64,000 nt of DNA from Terriglobia bacterium. Its GTDB lineage: Bacteria > Acidobacteriota > Terriglobia > Bryobacterales > Bryobacteraceae. This document shows, one piece after another, positions 8,065 through 17,847 of the stretch. Location of the stretch: contig JAIQEX010000003.1 of NCBI GenBank assembly GCA_020073615.1, forward strand, positions 62,001 through 126,000, in the 5' to 3' direction. Under the pieces are notes generated by a model. That model did no database searches. It worked only from the letters and a program-made list of their open reading frames with translations, and was not told where the DNA came from. How positions within the stretch are numbered: position 1 is the first letter of the stretch; each line of letters opens with the position of its first letter. Position numbers and translations under genes: made by a program.

Positions 8065-10029
8065 ATGTCACTTCTGTTTTCGGGCGGCGCCCGCCCGCCG
8101 GAACTGCCCAGTCCCGAGACCGTACTGGCCGCCGCGGCGTTCGTCCTGGCCGTGGTGGCGGCGCGCTTCCCGCTGCGCTGGTTGGGGTGGTGGGAACGTC
8201 CGCTGGCGCGCCTGGCCCGCCGGAAGCGCCTGGCGATCCTCGTCGCCGGCCTATCCCCCCTGCTGTTGCGGGCCGTGCTGCTTCCGTGGTTCCCCATCCC
8301 CGAGCCGCGCGTACACGATGAGTTCAGTTTCCTGCTGGCGGCCGATACCTTCGCGCACGGCCGCCTGGTGAACCCGCCGCACCCGTTGTGGGTACATTTC
8401 GAAAGCATTCACATTTTGGCGCGGCCGGTCTATGCCAGTGCGTTTCCCATCGCGCAAGCCGCGGTGCTGGCCGCTGGCACCATCCTGTTCCATCACCCCT
8501 GGGCCGGCGTGTGGCTCAGCGCCGGCCTCATGTGCGCCGCGGTTTGCTGGATGCTACAGGGATGGCTGCCGCCGCGTTGGGCGTTGCTGGGCGCGGTCCT
8601 GATCGTCTTGCGGCTGGCGGTTTCCAGTTATTGGATGAACTCGTACTGGGGCGGGTGCGTGGCTGCGGCCGGCGGCGCGCTGGTGCTCGGGGCCTTGCCC
8701 AGAATGATGCGGCGGCCCCATTGGCGCCACGCCGCGCAGATGGCGGCGGGCCTCGCAATTCTCGCCCACAGCCGTCCGGTGGAGGGCGCTTTCTTGGGCC
8801 TCGCGGCCGCCATCCCGCTGTTCACCTGGATGCTGGGAAAACAGGGGCCGCCGCGTTCCGTGGCCCTCCGCCAGATCGTGCTTCCGCTGTCTCTGCTGCT
8901 GGCTTTGGCCGGCGCCGCAACCGCCTGTTACTTTGCGCGCGTTACCGGCAAACCGTGGATGGCCCCCTATGTTTTATACCGCGCCGGCGTGTCCATGGCG
9001 CCCCATTTTCTGTGGCAGCGGCCCGGCCCCGAGCCGCTCTACAACAACCAGGAGATGCGGCATTTTTACGTGTACTCGGAAATGGCCAGTTACCGGGAGG
9101 CGCGCGCGCCGCTCGCCGCCGGCCTCATGCGCAAGGCGGCCGCGTACTGGCGCTTTTACGTGGGGACGCTGCTCAGCATCCCGCTCCTCACCCTCCCGCT
9201 GCTCTGGCGCCGCCGGCAGTCGCGCCAACTGCTGGTGATGGCCGCCGTGTTTTCGCTCGCTCTGGTGGGCCAGGTGTGGCACAACGTACACTATGCGGCG
9301 CCCGCAACGGGCCTGGCGATCCTGATCGTGGTGATGGGCCTGCGCACGCTGCGGCTCTGGCGCTGGCGGCGCCATCCCACGGGCCTGTACCTGGTCCGCT
9401 GCCTGCCGATGGCGTGCGTCCTCATGCTGCTGGTTCAGACTGTCGCCCCGCGCGCCCAGGACGGCCCGATCGAGCAGCGTAGCTGGCGTTGGCCGCCTCC
9501 CGGGAATGTGGCGCGGGCACGCATTCTCAGGCAACTCGCCAGCACGGGGGAGGATCACCTGGTGTTCGTGCGTTATGGAACGGCGCATGACCCAGGCGAC
9601 GAATGGGTCTACAACGCCGCCGATATCGACCGCGCGCGCGTGGTCTGGGCCAGGGAATTGGACCCGGCCAGCAATGCGAAACTGCTGCGTTACTACGCCG
9701 GACGGCGCGCGTGGCTGATGGAACCCGATCTGCCGTCCGCTCCCCTGACGCCCTACCGCGACGCTCCCTTCCGGCCTATGCCGTTCGTCCAGCTCGGCGC
9801 CCCCGGTATCGCGGTGCTGCGGTCCGCCGCCGAGGTGGGGCGTAAGGTCCTGGAGACAGCCGGCGTGCGCGAGGATACGCCGCTGAGCTGCTACGGCTGG
9901 AATTTCGTCTTCACGCACGCGACGGGCGTGGCGGGTCCGGCGGTCAACGGCGAATGCTACGGCGGCAATGATCGCGCGCGGCCAGTCGCCTTTACGCAGT
10001 GGTTCTCCTGGCTCGTCCGCCAGCGGTAG
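8065..10029 (+). CDS. multi-spanning membrane protein, GT-C glycosyltransferase-like
   Basis: A 654-residue protein with about ten hydrophobic segments in the first 430 residues and a soluble C-terminal third. An acidic pair early in the first loop (VHDEFSFLLAADTFAHGRL) is followed by NPPHPLWVHFES, a layout seen in PMT/ArnT-like GT-C transferases that use lipid-linked sugars. I chose ATG at 8065; an earlier in-frame start at 8008 would overlap the divergent epimerase. The adjacent sugar-nucleotide and GT2 genes support an envelope glycosylation role. The exact reaction is unknown. Confidence 0.75.
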   Translation: MSLLFSGGARPPELPSPETVLAAAAFVLAVVAARFPLRWLGWWERPLARLARRKRLAILVAGLSPLLLRAVLLPWFPIPEPRVHDEFSFLLAADTFAHGRLVNPPHPLWVHFESIHILARPVYASAFPIAQAAVLAAGTILFHHPWAGVWLSAGLMCAAVCWMLQGWLPPRWALLGAVLIVLRLAVSSYWMNSYWGGCVAAAGGALVLGALPRMMRRPHWRHAAQMAAGLAILAHSRPVEGAFLGLAAAIPLFTWMLGKQGPPRSVALRQIVLPLSLLLALAGAATACYFARVTGKPWMAPYVLYRAGVSMAPHFLWQRPGPEPLYNNQEMRHFYVYSEMASYREARAPLAAGLMRKAAAYWRFYVGTLLSIPLLTLPLLWRRRQSRQLLVMAAVFSLALVGQVWHNVHYAAPATGLAILIVVMGLRTLRLWRWRRHPTGLYLVRCLPMACVLMLLVQTVAPRAQDGPIEQRSWRWPPPGNVARARILRQLASTGEDHLVFVRYGTAHDPGDEWVYNAADIDRARVVWARELDPASNAKLLRYYAGRRAWLMEPDLPSAPLTPYRDAPFRPMPFVQLGAPGIAVLRSAAEVGRKVLETAGVREDTPLSCYGWNFVFTHATGVAGPAVNGECYGGNDRARPVAFTQWFSWLVRQR

Positions 10030-10032
10030 AAA

Positions 10033-11571
10033 TCACAGCGATCGCAGGAAGTCGAGCATCGCCTGTTTGTCGGCGGCCGCGAGTGAGTTGAATTTCCGGA
10101 TCACTGCCGTGGCTTCCGACGGCGGATAGTTGTTGTCGCCGCCGTTACCGTCGTGGCCGTGGCCGTGGTCTTCCTCGGCGGCCGAGGCGTGCGCTTCGAT
10201 GGCCGCCAGCAGGTCGCTCGTTCGTCCGTCGTGCAAGAAGAAAATGCGCTGCCCGATTCCCCAGAGCGGCGTGGTGCGGAACATGTCTCCCTGCGCCAAG
10301 CCCTGCGTGACGTTGTCCGCCAGGCCGCCGCCCATGTGATGGATCAGCAGGTCGGAATAAAGATGCGCCTGCTGGTTCTGGAGCGCCTCGGTTTCGTGGC
10401 GCGGGCCGGTCACCATCACCGGTGTGTGGCAAAGGAAGCAGCCGATTCCCGGACCGGTGGCATCGGTGCCGAATAGTTGCTGCCCGCGCCGTGCGCTGGC
10501 CGAGAACGGCACCGGCTCCGGCGCCGCCAGCTCGCGCATGAAGATGGCGAATCCCAGCCAGTCCGCCACCTGGTGCAGCGGATCGGTGAAACTCTGGTTA
10601 CGCAAGTCGTTCAGGTCCGTGCGCGTGATGTCGTTGGGCTCGTTCACGCCCTGGGTGCAGGCCGGCGTTTCGTCGCGCGCATTGGGGAACACATCGTTGG
10701 TGACGCCCATCTCCACGTTGTAGGCCTCGCCCGCGAAGATCGCCAGCGATTTGTTCTGCGCTTTCCATCCGAAACGGGTGATGGTGCCGTCGTTGCCGCT
10801 CCGGTTCGGGCTGCCGCCGATGCCCAGCGGAATGCGCAGGGACGCGGTTGCCGCTGCGCTGCCGATAATGGTCCGGTCCTGGATCGCTTCGATCAGGCCG
10901 AGGCCAAACGTCTGCAGCGGAATGCGGAACGACAGGTTTCCGTTCCGGAACTGGGTTTCGAAATCGGTCGCCGGAAGAGCCGCGGCCGTGCACCCGGGCG
11001 CGCCGATGTCGGATCGTCCGACGATGGTGAACAAGGCGTGCACTCCTCCGTCCGGCGTGCCGTCGGGCTTTCTCTGAAACCGGACTTCGCGGATGGGGCC
11101 GAACTGCGTGATGAACGACGGCACCGCGTTCTGCGCGCCTTTGCGGTGCGGAATGAGATCGAACATCGGGTTTTCCGGCTTGCGATGCTGGTTTGGCGGA
11201 TCTTGCGGATTGGGCACCAAGAAGCCACCGGAGCCGCCGATGGCGGGCTGCTGGTGGCAGACCGAGCACTGGTCGCCATTGAATCGCGCGCCCAACCCCG
11301 AGGAATTCGTCAGCGTCGCCAGGTTCGGATCCTGGCCGGTGTCGGCTCCCAGCGTGACGTCGCTGCACGTGTCGCACACGCTTTCGAGCTGCGTCATGCG
11401 CAGCGTACCTTCCTTAAACAGCGCCTGTTCGTTGGCGTTCAGTCCCGCCAACGGTTTTCCGGCCCCGGCGGGCCCGCCGCGCACCCCCGGGTCCTTTTGC
11501 GCCTGGCAAAGCGGCGCCAAACAAATCGCCGCCATAGCGGCAAGCAGGCTGGTCTTCCCCGTCCGATTCAT
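10033..11571 (-). CDS. di-heme oxidoreductase-like protein (DUF1111 type)
   Basis: A 512-residue exported protein with a signal peptide (LLAAMAAICLAPLCQA) and two heme c motifs, CSVCH and CFLCH. A third pair, CDTC, lacks the histidine and is probably not a heme site. The order of motifs, including the GGSGG after the first heme and the late TTPLWGIGQRIFFLHDGR, fits the DUF1111/thiol-oxidoreductase group related to di-heme peroxidases. It should act in the periplasm. It is the last gene of a minus-strand run after the two-component pair, 92 bases downstream of the regulator. Electron donor and substrate are unknown. Confidence 0.83.
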   Translation of the reverse strand: MNRTGKTSLLAAMAAICLAPLCQAQKDPGVRGGPAGAGKPLAGLNANEQALFKEGTLRMTQLESVCDTCSDVTLGADTGQDPNLATLTNSSGLGARFNGDQCSVCHQQPAIGGSGGFLVPNPQDPPNQHRKPENPMFDLIPHRKGAQNAVPSFITQFGPIREVRFQRKPDGTPDGGVHALFTIVGRSDIGAPGCTAAALPATDFETQFRNGNLSFRIPLQTFGLGLIEAIQDRTIIGSAAATASLRIPLGIGGSPNRSGNDGTITRFGWKAQNKSLAIFAGEAYNVEMGVTNDVFPNARDETPACTQGVNEPNDITRTDLNDLRNQSFTDPLHQVADWLGFAIFMRELAAPEPVPFSASARRGQQLFGTDATGPGIGCFLCHTPVMVTGPRHETEALQNQQAHLYSDLLIHHMGGGLADNVTQGLAQGDMFRTTPLWGIGQRIFFLHDGRTSDLLAAIEAHASAAEEDHGHGHDGNGGDNNYPPSEATAVIRKFNSLAAADKQAMLDFLRSL

Positions 11572-11663
11572 CACTGTTTTCCCTCCGTCTTGCGAGAGGA
11601 TACGGCGGAAACCGCCACTGGTCACCGCATATTTGGGTAGGGAAGTTGTAAACTGCGCCGCCC

Positions 11664-12317
11664 TCAGCGCACCAGCCGTTCGCGCAACGCCTTGGCCACC
11701 GCCTCGGACATGGAATGCACCTGCAGCTTTTCGTAGATGCTTCGCAGGTGGAAGCGGATGGTGTTCACCGAGACGCCGAGCTCGTCGGCGGCCGTCTGGT
11801 AGTGGTGTCCCTCCACCAGCAGCCGCAGAATGCGCATCTCGTGCGGCGTCAGGTCGTAGCCGGGGATGGGCGCCGGCCGCCGCGGCGATTGGAAGTGCTC
11901 CACCACGCGGCGCGCAATCTGCGGCGACATGGGGGCGCCGCCCTCCATGGCTTCCCGCAGGCTGGCCATCAGTTGCGCGGGCGGCGTGCCCTTCAGCAGG
12001 TACCCACAGGCGCCCACGCACAGCGCGCCGAAGATCCGCTCCTCGTCTTCGTACACGGTCAGCACCAGCGGCACCAGCCTGGGAAGCCGCTCCCTGAGCA
12101 GGCGGATGCCTTCGATCCCGGAGATGCCGGGCAGCCCGATATCCACCAGCGCGATATCGGGCGGCGCTCCTTCCACGCCCGCCAGCGCCTCTTCCATCGA
12201 GCCCCATGCGCCCGTGCAGGCGAAGCCGTTCGTGCCCGAAATCAGCGCGGCCAGGCCGGCGCGGATCTTTTCCTGATCTTCGATGATGGCCACCTTGATG
12301 GGAACGGGCGGTGCCAT
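11664..12317 (-). CDS. NarL/LuxR-family response regulator
   Basis: A 217-residue response regulator. The receiver domain (about residues 6-125) has the acidic pair ED in VAIIEDQEK, the phospho-acceptor Asp in ALVDIGLPGISG, and the Lys in GYLLKGT. The C-terminal LuxR-type helix-turn-helix reads LTPHEMRILRLLVEGHHYQT then ELGVSVNTIRFHLRSIYEKL. A start four codons earlier (12329) is also possible. It lies 48 bases after the histidine kinase on the same strand and is almost certainly its partner. Confidence 0.93.
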   Translation of the reverse strand: MAPPVPIKVAIIEDQEKIRAGLAALISGTNGFACTGAWGSMEEALAGVEGAPPDIALVDIGLPGISGIEGIRLLRERLPRLVPLVLTVYEDEERIFGALCVGACGYLLKGTPPAQLMASLREAMEGGAPMSPQIARRVVEHFQSPRRPAPIPGYDLTPHEMRILRLLVEGHHYQTAADELGVSVNTIRFHLRSIYEKLQVHSMSEAVAKALRERLVR

Positions 12318-12365
12318 GAACTCCCACACATCTTACAGCCCCGGCGCCGCACCCGCCCTACATAC

Positions 12366-15300
12366 TTATGCGGGGAGTTTCTGCGGGGACGGCGGCACGC
12401 GGCTGCGGCGGCGCTGCCCGAGCGGAACGCGCAACCGCAGCACGGTCCCCTGGCCGGGACGGCTGTGCAATTCGAGCGCGGCCCCCAGCAGGCGCGCCCG
12501 CCCGGCCATGTTGCGCAGCCCGTGGCCGTGGACGGCAGGGCCGGCGTCGAAGCCGCATCCGTCGTCTTCCACGCGCAGCACCAGGTGGTTCTGCTCCACG
12601 GCCAGGGCGATGCCGGCATGGCGGGCGTGCGCGTGGCGCGCGATGTTGTTCACGCACTCCTTGAAGATCAGGAACACCTGCCGCCGTGTGTCGACGCCGA
12701 TCCGCAGATCGCGCTCCTGCGGGGCGGCGGAAAACTGCAGCGCGACGCCGCGCCCGGAAAGCGTCTCGCCCGCGAACCAGCGCATGCGCTGCGTGAGGTC
12801 GTGCAGGCGGTCGTGGCTGGGATCGATGGCCCACACGATCTCGCTCATGGACTGCAGCAGCTCGCGCGACGTGGCTGCGATCTCGTCGAGCGCCTGGCGA
12901 TCCGGCCCCGCGCGGCGGCTCACCACCTCGCTCATGATGGCCACCTGCGAAAGACTCGCGCCCACGTCGTCGTGCAGATCGGTGGCGATGCGCGTGCGCA
13001 CCCGCTCCAACTCCAGCAACTGGCCCATCCGCCAGCGATACACGCCGTACAGGCCGGCCGCCAGCGCCACCGCCATCAGGCTCAACGACCACCAGCGCCG
13101 CCACAGCGGGGTGGCGACAAACAGCTCGACCGACGCCGGCGGATCGGTCGCCGCCCCCTCGTCGTTGATGGCGCGCACCAGCAGGCGATAGCTACCCGGC
13201 GCCAGGCCGGCGAAGTGCACCGAGCGCGCACCCTCGAGCGGCTGCCATGCTCCCACGGCCCCTTGCAGCATGTACTCGTAAGTGAGCGACCGGCCGGTGC
13301 CCAGTTCGAGGCCCACGAAATCCACCTCGACGGCGTTTTCGTACGGCCGCAGCGCAATGCGGCTCACGGCGGTCTCGCCGCGCTCCGCTACCGGCACGTC
13401 GCGTCCCGAAGATCGAATGGAATTGATGTAGACGGGTGGGATGGTGTGGGGCTCGTCCGGCTGGGGAGTGAATCGCGAAGCACCCATGGTCGAGCCGAAC
13501 CAGAGATCGCCGTGCCGGTCCCGCCACGCGCACAGCAGCCGCCCGCGGATCAGCCCGTCGGCGGTGGTGTAGCGCCGCCGCCAGCTGCTGGCCGGATCCA
13601 GGCCGGCCACCCCGCGCCCCGTGCACGCATAAATGCGGCCCCTGCGGTCTTCCGCCAGGCACGCCACCGCCTCGCCCAGGACCTTCTGAAACTCCGGGCG
13701 CTCGCGGGCCGGATGGTCGCAGCGGAACAGGCCCTGGTAGTTGCCCAGCCAGAGGCGCCCGCTCCCGTCGAAGTGCAAAGCGGACGCGGACTCCGGCGCC
13801 GTCCCCGCGCGGTCCATCCGCTCCAGCCGTCCCCGGCGCCAACGAAAGATGCTGGCAGTCGAGCCGACCCATAGGTCTCCGGTGGAATGTTGCGCCAAGG
13901 CGATGATGGGCGGCCCGGCGAGCACCGGCGGCCGCGCAAACGAGCCGGAGGCGCGATCCCAGCGGCTCAGGGTCGCGGGACCGTTGGTCGCCACCCAGAT
14001 GTCGCCCCGGCTGTCCTCGAAGAGCTTGAAGGTCTCGTTGCCGCCGAGCCCGTCTCTGGTTGTGTAGACGGCTTTGGGCGGGGTGCTCGCCAGCGCGGCG
14101 GCGCCGCCGCGCCCGTCGAAGCGGCACAAGCCCTGCCCGGTTGCCACCCACCAGTCGCCTTCCCGGTCCTCGAGCGCGATGGTTCCCCGTCCCCATCCCA
14201 TCCAGTGGATGTGGCCGGGCAGCGCCGGGTGAATGGCGGTGAAATGCTCGCCGTCGAAGCGGTTGAGGTTCAGCGAGTCGTACATCAGGCTGACCGCAAA
14301 CAGGTCGCCCGCCCGCGACTCGGCGAAAGCGGCGATGGCATTGCGCGCCAGGCCGTCCGCCCGGGTGTAGGACATGATCCCGCCGTGTGCGATGCGCTTG
14401 ACGCCTTCGTCCCCGGTACCGATCCAGAGGTTTCCCGCGCGGTCCTCGCCGATGGCCTGGACGCCTCGGGCGACAACCCCCGCGGCGGCGCGGAACGGAC
14501 GTTGCGGATCGCCCGTGAATTCGCTCGCCCCGCCCTCGGTGGTGCCGGCCCAGAGGCGCCCGGCGCGGGTGATGTAGAGGCAGTAGATGCGGCCGGCCCC
14601 GATACCGTCCCGCGCGGTGAACACGCGTTCGACGATGCTGCCGTCCGGCGCCGGTTTCGCCCGCAGCCGGCACAGACCGGAGTGCGTGCCCACCCACACC
14701 GCGCCTTCCCGGTCCACCGCTATCGCGTAGACCCACTTCTGGCGCCGGCCCTGTGCCAGGAAGTTGGGAGGCCCGTTCGGCTCGCCGTAGCGCTTTACCT
14801 CGCCCGCCGGAGTCATCTCCACCACTCCCTGGTCGAACGCCGCCATCCACAGACTTCCGCCGGGCGCCTGCGCCATGCTCACAATGGGCACGCCGCTCAG
14901 AACGGCTTCAAAATCCGGTACCGATCCTCTCCAGCGGATGCGGTACAGGCCGCCACTGGTGCCGCACCACAGCACGCCCGCGCGATCTTCAAACAGGGTA
15001 GTGATCTCCCGTTCCTCCGCCTTCGGTCCCGGGTAGTACACCGCGAAGCGGCTGCGCCCGCCTTCGCCGACACGAGCCTCCAGCACCGCGAGTCCCGCGC
15101 CGGTGCCCGCCACCAGGAGTCCCCCGCGCGTCTCCACCACGGTGTTGACCACCGGGTTGGGCAGCCCCTGCTCGACGCCGTAGGTCCGGAATTGGTATCC
15201 GTCGAAGCGCGCCAGGCCCTCCGGCGTGCACATCCAGAGAAAGCCGCGGCTGTCGGGGACCACGCAGGAAACCGAATCGCGCGGCAGCCCGTCGGCGGTG

Positions 15301-15389
15301 GTGTACCCGCGCACCGGCAGTTGCACGGCCACCGCCGGGAGCGCCAAGGCGAGCGCGATCCACACCCTGCGCGCGAGCGGCACCGCCAC
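12366..15389 (-). CDS. propeller-sensor hybrid histidine kinase (Reg_prop/Y_Y_Y/HisKA_3)
   Basis: A 1007-residue membrane kinase. The GTG start gives a signal-anchor (VWIALALALPAVAVQ). Residues about 25-650 are a periplasmic double beta-propeller, with repeated DRAGVLWCGTSGGL- and GDLWVGS-like blades. A Y_Y_Y domain follows (FVGLELGTGRSLTYEYMLQG), then one membrane helix near residues 763-782. The HisKA_3 histidine is H806 in DLHDDVGASLSQ. The ATPase domain has DDGCGF and GHGLRNM. This layout is known from Bacteroidetes and Acidobacteria sensors of extracellular glycans or other signals, but here no receiver is fused and the regulator is the next gene. Confidence 0.93.
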   Translation of the reverse strand: MAVPLARRVWIALALALPAVAVQLPVRGYTTADGLPRDSVSCVVPDSRGFLWMCTPEGLARFDGYQFRTYGVEQGLPNPVVNTVVETRGGLLVAGTGAGLAVLEARVGEGGRSRFAVYYPGPKAEEREITTLFEDRAGVLWCGTSGGLYRIRWRGSVPDFEAVLSGVPIVSMAQAPGGSLWMAAFDQGVVEMTPAGEVKRYGEPNGPPNFLAQGRRQKWVYAIAVDREGAVWVGTHSGLCRLRAKPAPDGSIVERVFTARDGIGAGRIYCLYITRAGRLWAGTTEGGASEFTGDPQRPFRAAAGVVARGVQAIGEDRAGNLWIGTGDEGVKRIAHGGIMSYTRADGLARNAIAAFAESRAGDLFAVSLMYDSLNLNRFDGEHFTAIHPALPGHIHWMGWGRGTIALEDREGDWWVATGQGLCRFDGRGGAAALASTPPKAVYTTRDGLGGNETFKLFEDSRGDIWVATNGPATLSRWDRASGSFARPPVLAGPPIIALAQHSTGDLWVGSTASIFRWRRGRLERMDRAGTAPESASALHFDGSGRLWLGNYQGLFRCDHPARERPEFQKVLGEAVACLAEDRRGRIYACTGRGVAGLDPASSWRRRYTTADGLIRGRLLCAWRDRHGDLWFGSTMGASRFTPQPDEPHTIPPVYINSIRSSGRDVPVAERGETAVSRIALRPYENAVEVDFVGLELGTGRSLTYEYMLQGAVGAWQPLEGARSVHFAGLAPGSYRLLVRAINDEGAATDPPASVELFVATPLWRRWWSLSLMAVALAAGLYGVYRWRMGQLLELERVRTRIATDLHDDVGASLSQVAIMSEVVSRRAGPDRQALDEIAATSRELLQSMSEIVWAIDPSHDRLHDLTQRMRWFAGETLSGRGVALQFSAAPQERDLRIGVDTRRQVFLIFKECVNNIARHAHARHAGIALAVEQNHLVLRVEDDGCGFDAGPAVHGHGLRNMAGRARLLGAALELHSRPGQGTVLRLRVPLGQRRRSRVPPSPQKLPA

Positions 15390-15409
15390 AGCATATCATG
15401 CGGGGTTGC

Positions 15410-17158
15410 TTACTGCCCCGCGCCGACCAGCCGCTGGTAGGTCTGCTCCGCCTGGGGATCGGGGTTGTGCGGATGCGCCAGGTAAATGCCGATCCATCGC
15501 CGCGCGCGGTGCCGGTCGCCCACGCGCGCGAATACCTGTCCCAGGCCACGCGCGCACAGCGCATACTGCGGCTCCCGCTCCAGGTGCAGAGCGCACTCCG
15601 CTTCCATGTGGTCCAGCACGCTCAGGGAATCGAGGGGCGCTACGCCCTCGGGAGGCTGCCGCATGAAAATCATAGACGAGGGCTCGCTGTAGACCAGCCT
15701 CCACTCCTGCTGCAGCGGGTCGGAAAGCCCCGGAGCCAGCAGATAGACCAAGCCGCCGGTATATTCGAAGCTGTTCATCACGATGGTCCGGATGCCATAT
15801 TGATCCAGCAGCTCCTGGGCGCTCTTGCCGCCGCTTTCGTCGTGGTTGTAGAGGATCCGCGCATAATCCAGGAACAGCGATTCGCTCAACGCGCGCCCGT
15901 CGATGAACACGCGCTGGTGCGGCCACAGCCGCCAGATCAGATAGCCGCCGTACTCGTAGGTGTTGAACAGGGGCCCGGTGACGTGGTGCGCGAGCAAGAA
16001 ATCGGCGGCGCCGCGCGGATATCTCCACTCCGCCGCGCGCAGTTGGAAGAAGCGGCCGCTGCCGATGCCCATCCCCAGGCCCGCCAGGAGCAACGCCGCG
16101 GCGCCCCACTGCACCGGTGCGGGAAGGTTCCGCTTCCAGGGAAAATAGCAGGCGATCAGCACCGGCGCCAGGAAGCCGATGAAGATTGTGTTGCGCCCGG
16201 CCGCGAGCGCCGCCGCCGCGAATGCCGCGAACAGCAGCCAATCCACCACGCGCACTTCGCGGCGCCGCCACAGCAGCACAACGGCCGCGCCCGCGAGCAG
16301 GAGCGTAAATTCGCCCGGCGGCCAGAGGCGGGGAGGCGACCACTCCAGCAGCCGCGAGGTCAGGTAACTGCTGCGGTAATGGAGTAGAATTTGCGGGACG
16401 CGAAAACCGTTCGGGTTGGCGCCGGAAATCAGAAAGGAAGCCGCGCTCGCCATCCACAGCACGCGGTTGTCCGCCGCCGGCTTCATGCGCCATCGAGCCC
16501 ACAGCGCTTCCGCCGCATACGCGCCCAGCGCCAGCCAGCCCAGAAAATAACCGCCGTGGCAGTTGGCCCAAATCAGAAACAGTACGGGAAGCAGCCACAT
16601 GGCGCGCCGGTATTCCAGGATCGCGACCGTCGCCGCGAGAAACAGGAAGGTGATGAGATACGGCCGGTCCAGGGCGAAATCGGTGGCCACACCGGCGGTG
16701 GCGAATGCGGCGGCAAGCGGCAGGTAGAAGCCGCCCGCGCGGCGGTAGGTCACCAGCCCGGCCAGCGCGCAGAACGCCGCCAGCAAGGCGCCGCGAAACA
16801 GAACCATGCCTGCAAAACCGCCCGTCCGGTAAGCCGCGTAGAACAGCACCTGCGACAGCCACTCGTGCGTCAGATTGAAATGGCGCGTCATCTCCTCGCC
16901 GGGATAGGCCGGCGCGGCCCGGGCGGTGGTGAAGGCGAACGGATCCGGCGCCGGCAGCGCGTGGTTCTGCCAGATATACTCGCCGGTCTTCAAATGCCAC
17001 CAGAAATCCGAATCGCGAATTTCCGGGGTGAACCAGCCCAGCAACAGGACCACCGAGAGCCCCAGCAACAGGGCAGGGAACCAGCGCGGAACCGTCCGCC
17101 CCGGAGTCGCGGGGCGGCGTACGGGCGGCTTGGGCGAGGTGCCGGACGTGACCTTCAC
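15410..17158 (-). CDS. polytopic membrane protein, GT-C-like
   Basis: A 582-residue protein with roughly twelve hydrophobic segments and a soluble C-terminal tail. The first external loop reads DSDFWWHLKTGEYIWQN, common in acidobacterial and planctomycete membrane proteins related to GT-C transferases. The tail from about residue 500 looks helical and TPR-like (ECALHLEREPQYALCARGLG). GTG is the likely start, seven bases after the upstream small gene. It is 20 bases upstream of the kinase, so probably one transcript. Function is not established. Confidence 0.75.
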   Translation of the reverse strand: MKVTSGTSPKPPVRRPATPGRTVPRWFPALLLGLSVVLLLGWFTPEIRDSDFWWHLKTGEYIWQNHALPAPDPFAFTTARAAPAYPGEEMTRHFNLTHEWLSQVLFYAAYRTGGFAGMVLFRGALLAAFCALAGLVTYRRAGGFYLPLAAAFATAGVATDFALDRPYLITFLFLAATVAILEYRRAMWLLPVLFLIWANCHGGYFLGWLALGAYAAEALWARWRMKPAADNRVLWMASAASFLISGANPNGFRVPQILLHYRSSYLTSRLLEWSPPRLWPPGEFTLLLAGAAVVLLWRRREVRVVDWLLFAAFAAAALAAGRNTIFIGFLAPVLIACYFPWKRNLPAPVQWGAAALLLAGLGMGIGSGRFFQLRAAEWRYPRGAADFLLAHHVTGPLFNTYEYGGYLIWRLWPHQRVFIDGRALSESLFLDYARILYNHDESGGKSAQELLDQYGIRTIVMNSFEYTGGLVYLLAPGLSDPLQQEWRLVYSEPSSMIFMRQPPEGVAPLDSLSVLDHMEAECALHLEREPQYALCARGLGQVFARVGDRHRARRWIGIYLAHPHNPDPQAEQTYQRLVGAGQ

Positions 17159-17165
17159 AAGGCGG

Positions 17166-17771
17166 CTATTCCACCGGCACGGCGCGGTCGAAGATCACGT
17201 CCACGGTCGAGCCGCGGCTCAACTCCACTTCCTTGCCGCGCGTCAGCAGCACCGTGGCCAGGCCCACCGCGCCGCCCGCCCCGGCGCCGATTCCCGCCCC
17301 TTTCCAACTGCGGTCGGCCAGGCCGCCCAAGGCCGCGCCGCTGCCCGAGATGGTGGCGACGCGCGCCGCATCGGCGCCGTGGCTGCCGCCCTGTTTGACC
17401 TCGTTCTCCTTGGTATCGACCTTCTGCTCCGTGCCGTCGGAATCCACCGAAGCGAGGTGCGGCGCCACCCGAATCACCTTCCCGCCTGGCAGCGTGAGCG
17501 TTTCAATGCGAAGCGCCAGCTCCGCCTTTCCCTTCACCCGGCCGCTGCGCAGGGCGTGCGCCACCACTCCCTGGACGTAACTCCCCACCGGCACCACGGT
17601 GGCTCCGTTGGCCACGATCGGCGTGGCCGTGGTCATGTACACATAATCGCCCTCGCGGGCGGTGCGTGTGCTGACGGAATTCACCAGCCGCAGCAGCACA
17701 TGGCTGCCCTGCGGAATTTCCGCCGCAGAGCAGAGCGCGGGAATCGAAAGCGCGAAAATTGCCAACCGCAT
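17166..17771 (-). CDS. secreted small envelope protein, unknown function
   Basis: A 201-residue protein with a signal peptide (MRLAIFALSIPALCSAAE) and a strong ribosome-binding site (GAGGAGGG) before its ATG. The middle is beta-rich (HVLLRLVNSVSTRTAREGDYVYM) and a glycine-rich hydrophobic stretch, AGIGAGAGGAVGLATVLLT, lies near residues 160-178, followed by a strand close to the end. It is the first gene of the minus-strand run leading to the kinase. A paralogue with the same order of parts lies at 45512-46207. I recognise it as a recurring acidobacterial type but cannot name a function. Confidence 0.72.
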   Translation of the reverse strand: MRLAIFALSIPALCSAAEIPQGSHVLLRLVNSVSTRTAREGDYVYMTTATPIVANGATVVPVGSYVQGVVAHALRSGRVKGKAELALRIETLTLPGGKVIRVAPHLASVDSDGTEQKVDTKENEVKQGGSHGADAARVATISGSGAALGGLADRSWKGAGIGAGAGGAVGLATVLLTRGKEVELSRGSTVDVIFDRAVPVE

Positions 17772-17847
17772 CGCACCCTCCTCCCTCTATGCTAACCCGG
17801 CGCGGAGCGGCGGCCCTTGGTATCATCTCCGGGTGAGGTATTTGAAG

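Noticed and set aside
12327-12329. Fusion of regulator-region reading frame with the DUF1111 protein (764 codons)
   Set aside because: The upstream part is off-frame to the NarL-type regulator; the DUF1111 protein has its own ATG and signal peptide at 11571.
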